The translations under genes and the position numbers were made by a program. A model generated the notes under the pieces. The model made no database searches. It was given only the letters and a program-made list of their open reading frames with translations, and had not been told where the DNA came from. From DAOUAE01 sp034433795 (GTDB taxonomy: Bacteria > Chloroflexota > UBA6077 > FW602-bin22 > DAOUAE01): a stretch of 64,000 nucleotides of DNA. Below are positions 1-7,000 of this stretch, piece after piece. Position 1 is the first letter of the stretch. Every line of letters starts with the position of its first letter. Where the stretch lies: positions 124,001 through 188,000 of the forward strand of contig DAOUAE010000002.1 in the NCBI GenBank assembly GCA_034433795.1, written 5' to 3'.

Positions 1-1395
1 GTACTCCTCCAGGACCACGTGCGCGTTGATCCCGCCGAAGCCGAAGGCGTTGACCCCGGCCCGGCGGGGCTCAGCGCCGCCGTGGACCCAGGGGCGGGTC
101 TCGGTGTTGAGGTAAAAGGGCGTCTTCTCCAGCTCAGGATGCGGGTGCTCGCCGTGCAGGGTCGGCGGCAGGATCTTGTGGTGGAGAGCCAGGGTCGCCT
201 TGATCAGGCTGGCGACCCCGGCCGCCGGGAGGGCGTGACCGATCATCGACTTCACCGACCCCAGCGCGCACCACGGCCGTCCGTCGCGGGGACCGAAGAC
301 GCGAGCGAGCGCCTGGATCTCAACCAGATCGCCGACCGGGGTGCCGGTCCCATGGGCCTCGATCAGGCCGACGGTGCGCGGCGAGACCCCTGCGGCGGCG
401 TAGGCCCGCCGGAGCGCCAGCTCCTCGCCCTCGGGACGGGGCGCCAGCAGGCCCACCCCACGGCCATCGCTGGCCACGCCCACCCCCCGAACCACGGCGT
501 AGATCCGGTCACCGTCTCGCTCGGCGTCGGCCAGACGCTTCAGCACCACCATGCCGACCCCTTCGCTGAGGAGCGTCCCGTCGGCCGCCGCGTCGAAGGG
601 GCGAACCTCCCCCCGGCGGGAGATCGCCCCCAGCTGGCAGAACACCACCAGCACCGGGACCGGGGTCACCACCTGAGCCCCTCCGACCAGCATCAGGTCG
701 CACTCGCCCGTCACCAGCGCGCGCACGGCGCTGTGCAGCGCCACCAGCGAGGAGGCACAGGCCGCGTCGACCGTGTAGGTCGGTCCCATCAGATCCAGGC
801 GGTTGGCGATCCGCCCGACGATGACGTTGGGGATAAGACCGGGGACCACCTCGGGCGTCACCGGGGGCAGCGATTGCTTGAGCGCCTGCCTGATCTGCTC
901 CAGGTCGGCGGCGGTGTATTCCGGGTGAAGCCGCCGGATGATCTCCAGCGTCTGGGTGACGATCAGGCTGTGCTGCACCATGGTCAGATTGCCCCGGTTG
1001 AGGTAGGTGCCCTTGCCCAGGACGATGCCGGTCCGGGCCCGGATCCCGGCCGGCATCTCGGCATACCCGGCGTCGGCCAGGGCGGCGCGGGCGACGGCGA
1101 GGGCCAGCCACTGATCCGGCTCGCCGCCCACCGCGGTCGGCGGGATCCCGTAGGCCAGAGGGTCGAAGAGAGCCAGCGGCGCGAGGTAGCCGCCCCGTTT
1201 GCAGTACACACGGTCGGTCTCGGTGGAGTCCGGATCGTAGAAAAGAGCCGGGTCCCAGGCCTCGACCGGCGGGTCGCTGATCGCCTCCACCTTGTTCAGG
1301 ATGTTCTGCCAGAAGGTGGCCACATCCGGCGCGCCGGGGAAGAGGCCAGCCAGCCCGATGATGGCCACTCCCTCCTCGTGATGCGCCTGGCTCAT
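1..1395 (-). CDS. Beta-ketoacyl synthase (KS) protein, partial, runs off left edge
   Basis: 465 residues are visible, N-terminus intact, C-terminus beyond position 1. It is a complete elongating ketosynthase domain: VDAACASS with the nucleophile Cys213, then EAHGTGTPVGD and SVKSMIGH carrying the two catalytic histidines, ending in AFGFGGINAHVVLEEY. Condenses acyl and malonyl units by family knowledge. The ATG at 1393-1395 overlaps the stop of the upstream megasynthase fragment as ATGA, so translation is probably coupled and both belong to one lipid/polyketide operon. Because all three catalytic residues are present it is not a dead chain-length-factor KS. Further domains may follow outside the window (PfaC-like or HglD-like partners would be expected). 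Confidence 0.9.
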   Translation of the reverse strand, partial: MSQAHHEEGVAIIGLAGLFPGAPDVATFWQNILNKVEAISDPPVEAWDPALFYDPDSTETDRVYCKRGGYLAPLALFDPLAYGIPPTAVGGEPDQWLALAVARAALADAGYAEMPAGIRARTGIVLGKGTYLNRGNLTMVQHSLIVTQTLEIIRRLHPEYTAADLEQIRQALKQSLPPVTPEVVPGLIPNVIVGRIANRLDLMGPTYTVDAACASSLVALHSAVRALVTGECDLMLVGGAQVVTPVPVLVVFCQLGAISRRGEVRPFDAAADGTLLSEGVGMVVLKRLADAERDGDRIYAVVRGVGVASDGRGVGLLAPRPEGEELALRRAYAAAGVSPRTVGLIEAHGTGTPVGDLVEIQALARVFGPRDGRPWCALGSVKSMIGHALPAAGVASLIKATLALHHKILPPTLHGEHPHPELEKTPFYLNTETRPWVHGGAEPRRAGVNAFGFGGINAHVVLEEY

Positions 1396-2441
1396 CCTAC
1401 TCCCCCGCTCCGGTCCAGCACTCCGGCCAGACGGTTGAGCGCCAGACTCCCAACCAGTTCGACCCCCTCCAGGACCGCCACGATCCGGCCGTCCGGACCC
1501 TGTAGAATATGGTCGGCCCGGCTGATCGGCGGCGCGCTCTCGGGGGTCAGGCGAAAAACCGCGCGCAGCGGCCACGGCCCCCCGGCCTGCTGCCAGGGGG
1601 CGCCGGCGCTCAGCCACCGGATCCGCTGAAGGCGCGCTGGCAGCGAGGTGAGCCCCCACCGGCACCGGGCCCAGAGCAGATGCCCCTGCAGCACCGCGTC
1701 CAGGGCCAGAGGGTCGAGCAGCCAATGGCCACGGCCGCCGGTCAGACACTCCGCCGGCTGTGAGGTCGTCACTCTGACCCCGCCGCCCTGCGGCCCCAGC
1801 CGTGGTACGGCGCTCAGCCGTCGAAAGAGCGGCCCGTGGAAGAGCCACTGGCGGTAGACGGTCCCGAGATCGTCGGCCACGGGGACCGCCTCTGCCGGCG
1901 GCTCGACCGGCGGGACCACCGGCCCCAGGTCGGTCACGGGCGTCGCCTCCAGCATGATCTCCGCCCGGTAGGCCGGGCGGTCGCCGGTCTCCAGGCTCAT
2001 CGCCACCACCCGCCGCCCGGCCGCCTCCTCCCGCTGACGGCCCACCAGACGCAGGGCCAGCGGCCCCGCCTCCAGGACGATGCCCTGGAGCCGCTCCAGC
2101 TGACGGACCTCGGTCGGGTGCTGGTCGGGCCAGCCGGCCGCCGCCGCCTCGACCAGCAGCGCCAGGGCCATGGTGAAGGGCAGGACCGGTCGCCCGTCCA
2201 GCCGGTGGTCGTGCAGATAGCGGTCGGTGGCCGGGTCGAGGCGGAGCTGAATCTCAACCGCCGCCGGCGCGCGGGACCGGACCACCGCCCGGCCGGTCAG
2301 CAGCGGCAGATCCGGTCGGGCAACCACCGTCGGGGCGGGCTGGTCTGCGGCCACGGGCGCCCAGCCGCCGAGCCCGCCGATGACGACCTCGGCCTCCCGC
2401 TTGCGCCCCCCCCTGCACCTCCGCCAGCAGCCAGCGGCCAC
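1392..2441 (-). CDS. Dehydratase (DH) domain segment of type I megasynthase
   Basis: This open frame encodes a hot-dog dehydratase/product-template-like domain. HRLDGRPVLP matches the HxxxGxxxxP catalytic histidine motif and LALDAVLQGH the DxxxQ motif that supplies the catalytic aspartate. Its first ~10 residues (before KREAEVVIGG) are Arg/Cys-rich and out of character, and the frame joins the upstream ketoreductase frame exactly at a run of eight G (minus strand) at 2406-2413. I therefore read it as the C-terminal end of the megasynthase, not a separate gene. Removing one G gives a seamless KR-DH protein. If the shift is real, the domain would need an internal start. Confidence 0.75.
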   Translation of the reverse strand: MAAGCWRRCRGGRKREAEVVIGGLGGWAPVAADQPAPTVVARPDLPLLTGRAVVRSRAPAAVEIQLRLDPATDRYLHDHRLDGRPVLPFTMALALLVEAAAAGWPDQHPTEVRQLERLQGIVLEAGPLALRLVGRQREEAAGRRVVAMSLETGDRPAYRAEIMLEATPVTDLGPVVPPVEPPAEAVPVADDLGTVYRQWLFHGPLFRRLSAVPRLGPQGGGVRVTTSQPAECLTGGRGHWLLDPLALDAVLQGHLLWARCRWGLTSLPARLQRIRWLSAGAPWQQAGGPWPLRAVFRLTPESAPPISRADHILQGPDGRIVAVLEGVELVGSLALNRLAGVLDRSGGVG

Positions 2442-4005
2442 CCTCGGCGGGCCGGATCAGGGCCACGCCACGGGCCCGAAACTGGCGCTCGACCGTCGGC
2501 GAGACCATGCCGACGCCGGTCCACGGCCCCCAGTCGATCGCCACCACCCGCCCCGGCCAGCGCCGGTCGAGGACCCAGGCCAGTTTGCTCAGGATCTCGC
2601 AGGCGGCGGCGTAGTCGCTCTGGCCACGGTTGCCGAAGCGCCCCGAGAACGAACTGAAGAACACCAGAAACCGAACGGTCTCCGGCCGCAGATGCGTCGC
2701 CAGCACCAGGGCGCTCTCGACTTTGGTGGCGATCACCCGCTCAAAGGAGTCCAGCGTCTTGTCCACCACCAGCCTGTCCTCGATGACCCCGGCTCCGTGG
2801 ATGACCCCGTCGATCCGGCCGTAGCGTTCGCTCAGCGCCGTAAGGAGCCGCCCGAAGGCCGCAGCCTCACGCACGTCGCCAACGTGGTAGTGCACCTGAG
2901 CCCCGGTCGCCCGCAGCCGGGACAGGTTTCGCCGGACTTCGCGCTCGCGGAGGAGACGCTGATAGTCGGCCTCGATCAGAGCGGGGACGACCGGCTCGCC
3001 GGCCCGCTGCCGGCGGACCAGCAGGGCCCGCCGCAGGGCGACGGGGTCGCTGAGACCAGCTATCTCCGGCCCCTCCTCCGCCGCCGGCAGCGGCGTCCGG
3101 CCGACCAGCAGCAGCGTCGGCCGGTACCGCTCGGCCAGCGCGACCGCCACCTCGGCGGTGATCCCGCGCGCCCCGCCGGTGATCAAAACCACCGACCGGT
3201 CATCCAGCCGAAGGTCGTCCGGCCGGTCGGCCAGCGGTGCCGGCACCAGGGCCAGAGTCGTCCGCCGTCCGTCCGCGTAGCCGACCTCGACCACCCCATC
3301 CGCGGCCAGCAGTTCGTCGACCAGCCAGGCCGCCTGCTGGTCGGGGTCCGCCGGACCCAGGTCCACCGCCTTGACCCGGACCGCCGGCCACTCCTGGGCC
3401 AGCGTCTTGAGGAAGCCGACCAGCCCGCCGTGACCGGCGAAGAAGGACCCGCTGGCTTCGACTCCGAACGTCCCGCCCATGGCCGTGGCCGCCAGAACAG
3501 CCGCCCCGCCCTCGCTGGCCGCCCGCTGGAGATCAGGGGCCAGCCCCTGGACCAGCTGGAAAAGACCCCGCAGGTCCACCGCCAGACGCTCGCGCCAGCG
3601 CGCTGGCGCGAACTCCGCCGGCGCCCCCGGACGCAGAGCCGCCAGGAAGACCAGGGCCGCCACCGGTCCGCACCGTTGATGCAGGTCCTCGATCAGACGG
3701 GCGACCGCCTCTGGTCGCCCGAGATCGGCCACTATCTCCGAGTCCACCGACCCCTCCACACCCACCCGGACGACCCGGCAGCCCCTCTGCCGCAGCCGCT
3801 GGGCGACCCGGACCCCCACACCACCCCCCTCGTCGACCACCACCACCCAGCCCGACACGGCCAGCCCGGCCCCGGCCTCGACCGGCGGCAGGGGATGAAC
3901 CCCGACGAGAAACCGTCCGAGCGCTGGATCGGACGGTCTGCTCTCAAAAGGGCGAGCCGCCTCCACCGCCGTCGACCCCTCTGTCTCCCCACCATCCCCA
4001 GCCAT
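2254..4005 (-). CDS. Ketoreductase (KR) segment of type I megasynthase
   Basis: An SDR-type ketoreductase in PKS arrangement. The N-terminal ~250 residues form the structural Rossmann-like subdomain (FLAALRPGAPAEF, AVDLRGLFQLVQGL); the catalytic subdomain starts at VVLITGGARGITAEVAVAL (NADPH site) and includes FFSSFSGRFGNRGQSDYAAA with the catalytic Ser and Tyr. It would reduce the beta-keto group after condensation. The real frame ends near 2410 where a G8 run shifts it; the ~50 residues after that are spurious. Its ATG at 4005 lies inside the preceding ACP frame and has no good ribosome site, so the segment is probably continuous with the KS-AT-ACP part through a one-base correction near 3990. 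Confidence 0.75.
   Translation of the reverse strand: MAGDGGETEGSTAVEAARPFESRPSDPALGRFLVGVHPLPPVEAGAGLAVSGWVVVVDEGGGVGVRVAQRLRQRGCRVVRVGVEGSVDSEIVADLGRPEAVARLIEDLHQRCGPVAALVFLAALRPGAPAEFAPARWRERLAVDLRGLFQLVQGLAPDLQRAASEGGAAVLAATAMGGTFGVEASGSFFAGHGGLVGFLKTLAQEWPAVRVKAVDLGPADPDQQAAWLVDELLAADGVVEVGYADGRRTTLALVPAPLADRPDDLRLDDRSVVLITGGARGITAEVAVALAERYRPTLLLVGRTPLPAAEEGPEIAGLSDPVALRRALLVRRQRAGEPVVPALIEADYQRLLREREVRRNLSRLRATGAQVHYHVGDVREAAAFGRLLTALSERYGRIDGVIHGAGVIEDRLVVDKTLDSFERVIATKVESALVLATHLRPETVRFLVFFSSFSGRFGNRGQSDYAAACEILSKLAWVLDRRWPGRVVAIDWGPWTGVGMVSPTVERQFRARGVALIRPAEGGRWLLAEVQGGAQAGGRGRHRRARRLGARGRRPARPDGGCPTGSAAADRPGGGPVPRAGGG
2406..2413 (-). other. Apparent frame break between KR and DH at a C8/G8 run
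   Basis: Eight consecutive C on the plus strand (G on the coding strand). The KR frame is convincing up to this run (GGRWLLAEVQGG) and the DH frame is convincing right after it (KREAEVVIGGLGGW). Deleting one G joins them. Most likely a homopolymer error; a true frameshift or slippage site is the alternative. Confidence 0.7.
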
Positions 4006-7000
4006 GCCGACAGCCGCTCGACCAGCTGGCGGAGCGTCCGGCTCCGGCTCAGCGCCTCCAGATCCGCCGGCGGCCGGTCGGGCCGCGCCAGGCGGCGCGC
4101 CAGGAGCCCGACGATCTCCACCCGCTTGATCGAGTCGACGCCCAGGTCGGCCTCCAGATCCGCCTCCGGACCGAGCATCTCCGGGGGGTAACCCGTTCGC
4201 TCGGCCACCACCGCCCGCACCCGCTCGAGAAGCGCGGCCGGATCGACCACGGCACCCGGCGCGCGGGACGCGGTCCCGGTGGCCTCGGCCGGAACCGCCG
4301 GCGGAAGATCGGTCGTCGGGCGGATCCCGTCCACGGCCCCGGGGGTGCCGGGACGCTCAGGCGCCGACCCGGAGGCCTCCACCGGAGGAGGCGCCTGGTC
4401 GACCGCCCGGGCCGCGACCGGCGCCGGCGGAGCGGCCTCCGGTGGGCTGGCGGGCGGCGTCGCCCCCAGGTAGGCCAGCATCACCCGCTGCTGGGTGGCC
4501 AGGAACTGCCGCATGAGCTCCTGGAACTGGACCATGACCGTGGCCCTTCCTTCCGGCAGCGGCGCGACCGTGGCCGGCCCGACCGACGCCAGCGGCCCGG
4601 CCGGAGCGAGGGCGGCGCCGGGCGCTGGCGCCTCAGCCCGACCGTCGGCCGGCGGGTCTGGACGCGCCACCCGCTCCGGCAGCACACCGCGCAGCGGCTG
4701 CGGCCGTGGCCGGGCGCCAGCCGCCGACCAGGCGCGTCCACCGTCGACCAGCCAGACGGTGGCGGAGCTGGTCGGTGGCTCTTCCCGGCGCAGGGCGGCG
4801 GGATCGAGCGGCTGGATCGGTCGCCGGGCGAAGAGCCGGTCGGTCCGGATGACCACCCCCTCGGCCGCCAGGGCGGCCAGGGCGTTCAGCAACTGCTCCA
4901 GCCCCGAACGCCCGGGCTGGTCCACCGCCACCGCCAGGTGCGGCTCGCCGTCCAGGATACGCCCCACCAGGCCGGTCAGCACCGCCCGGGGTCCGACCTC
5001 GACGAAGATCCGGGCGCCGGCGGCGAACATCGCCCGGATCTGTTCGACGAAACGGACCGGGCGGACCAGGTGCTCGGCCAGTCGGGCGGCCACCGCTGGG
5101 GGGTCCTCGGGATAGGGAGCGGCATCGGCATTGGCGAAGACGGGCAGCCGGGGGGCAGCGATAGGAGTCTCGCTGAGCCGGGCGGCCAGCCGTCTCTGGG
5201 CCGGGGCGACCAGGGGTGAGTGGAAGGCGCAGGCCACCGGCAGCCGCTGGGCCCGCAGCCCCTGGGCGGCACACCGCGCCAGGGCCTCCTCGACCGCCGC
5301 CCGACTCCCTGAGATCACCGTCTGTCGCGGGGCGTTCAGATTGGCCAGCACCACCTCCAGGTCGGCCAGCAGCGGCGCCAGCTCCTCCGGTCCGGCCTCG
5401 ACCGCCGCCATCGTCCCCGCTTCGGCGGTCGTCTCCTCCTGGAGATAGCGCCCGCGCGCCTCGGCGAGGCCGAGGAGCGTCACGGTGTCGAAACAGCCGG
5501 CCGCCCAGAGGGCCACGAACTCGCCGTAGCTGTGGCCGGCGACCATCTGCGGGCTCACCCCGCAGGCCTGGAGCACCCGGAAGAGGGCGACGGCCGTGGC
5601 CCCCAGGGCCGGCTGGGCCACGCGGGTCGCGGTCAGGGCGGCCTGCTGCCGCTGCTCTTCGGCCGGCGTGAAGGCCGGCGGTGGATAGATGAATCGACTG
5701 AGCGGCCGGTCGAAGGCGCCAGCCAGAACCCGGTCGGCCTCCTCGAAACTGGCCCGGGCCTCGGGGAACAGGAGCGCGATCTCCCGAGCCATGCCCACAT
5801 ACTGCGACCCCTGACCGGGGAAGAGGTAGGCCACCTGACCGGCGGCCGCCAGCGGTGCCGCGCTGAAGTGCACCCCCCGGGCGTCATGGTGCCGTTCCGG
5901 AGCCTGCGCCAGCAGGGCGCGCGCCGCCTGTAACTTCTCGCGCAGGTCGTCCAGCGACCGGGCGACGATCGCCAGAGTAGCTGGTCCCCCGGACGTCGCC
6001 CGGTGGTCCACCGCGCTGGCCAGATCGGCCAGACGCGGCCGGGCGCCCCGCTCCAGGGCCGCCAGAAGCGGTTCCAGCTGAGCCATCAGCGCAGCCGGCG
6101 ACTCCCCCCGCCAGAGGAACAGCTCGGCTGACCGTGGCATCAGGTCGACCGTCTGCTCCTCGAGATAGGCGCCGGTGTACTCCTCCAGCACCACGTGGAA
6201 ATTCGTCCCCCCGAAGCCGAAGGCGCTCACACCGGCCCGCCGGGGGGTGTCCTCTGTGGACAGCCAGGGTCGGGCCTCGGTGTTGAGAAAGAGCGGGCTG
6301 GTCGGGGCGGTCAGCTGCGGATGGGGCTGGGCCGCCAGCGTCGGCGGGAGAACGCGGTGGGCGAGGGCCAGGGCCACCTTGGCCAGCCCCGCCGCCCCGG
6401 CGGTGGCTTTGGTGTGGCCGATGAGCGACTTCACCGAGCCGATGGCCGCGCTCTGCGGGCGCGCGCCGACCTCGGCCAGAAGCGCGGTCAGCGATTCGAT
6501 CTCGGCCTGGTCGCCGGCCACCGTACCGGTGCCGTGGGCCTCGAAGAGGCCCACCGTGGCCGGGGAGAAGCCGGCCTGGGCGTAGGCCCGGCGGAAGGCC
6601 CGCAACTGGCCGGCCGGGCGCGGCGCGGTCAGACTGCGGTCCCGCCCGTCGCTCGACCCACCCACCCCCCGGATGACGGCGTAGATCCGGTCGCCGTCCC
6701 GCTCGGCGTCAGCCAGCCGTTTGAGGACCAGGGCCACCAGCCCCTCGCTGATGGCGATGCCGTCGGCCTGGGCGTCGAAGGGACGACAGCGGCCGCTGGG
6801 GGAGAGCGCGCGCGTTTTGCTGAAGCAGAGGAAGGCGAAGGGGTTCTGCAGAGTGTCGACGCCGCCGACGATGACCATATCGCTGGTTCCGGCCTCCAGC
6901 TCCCGCACCCCCAGGTAGACCGCCGCCAGCGAGGAGGCGCAGGCGGCGTCGACGGTGAAATTCAGCCCCCCGAAGTCGAACCGGTTGGCCACCCGCCCAG

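Noticed and set aside
19..1629. Long plus-strand open frame opposite the KS gene
   Set aside because: Antisense shadow of a very GC-rich gene; Arg/Gly/Pro/His-rich, no domain, while the minus strand has a perfect KS.
2400..4010. Programmed ribosomal frameshifting in the megasynthase
   Set aside because: No classic slippery heptamer with downstream pseudoknot was recognised, and simple homopolymer errors explain both breaks and the similar FtsK start problem.
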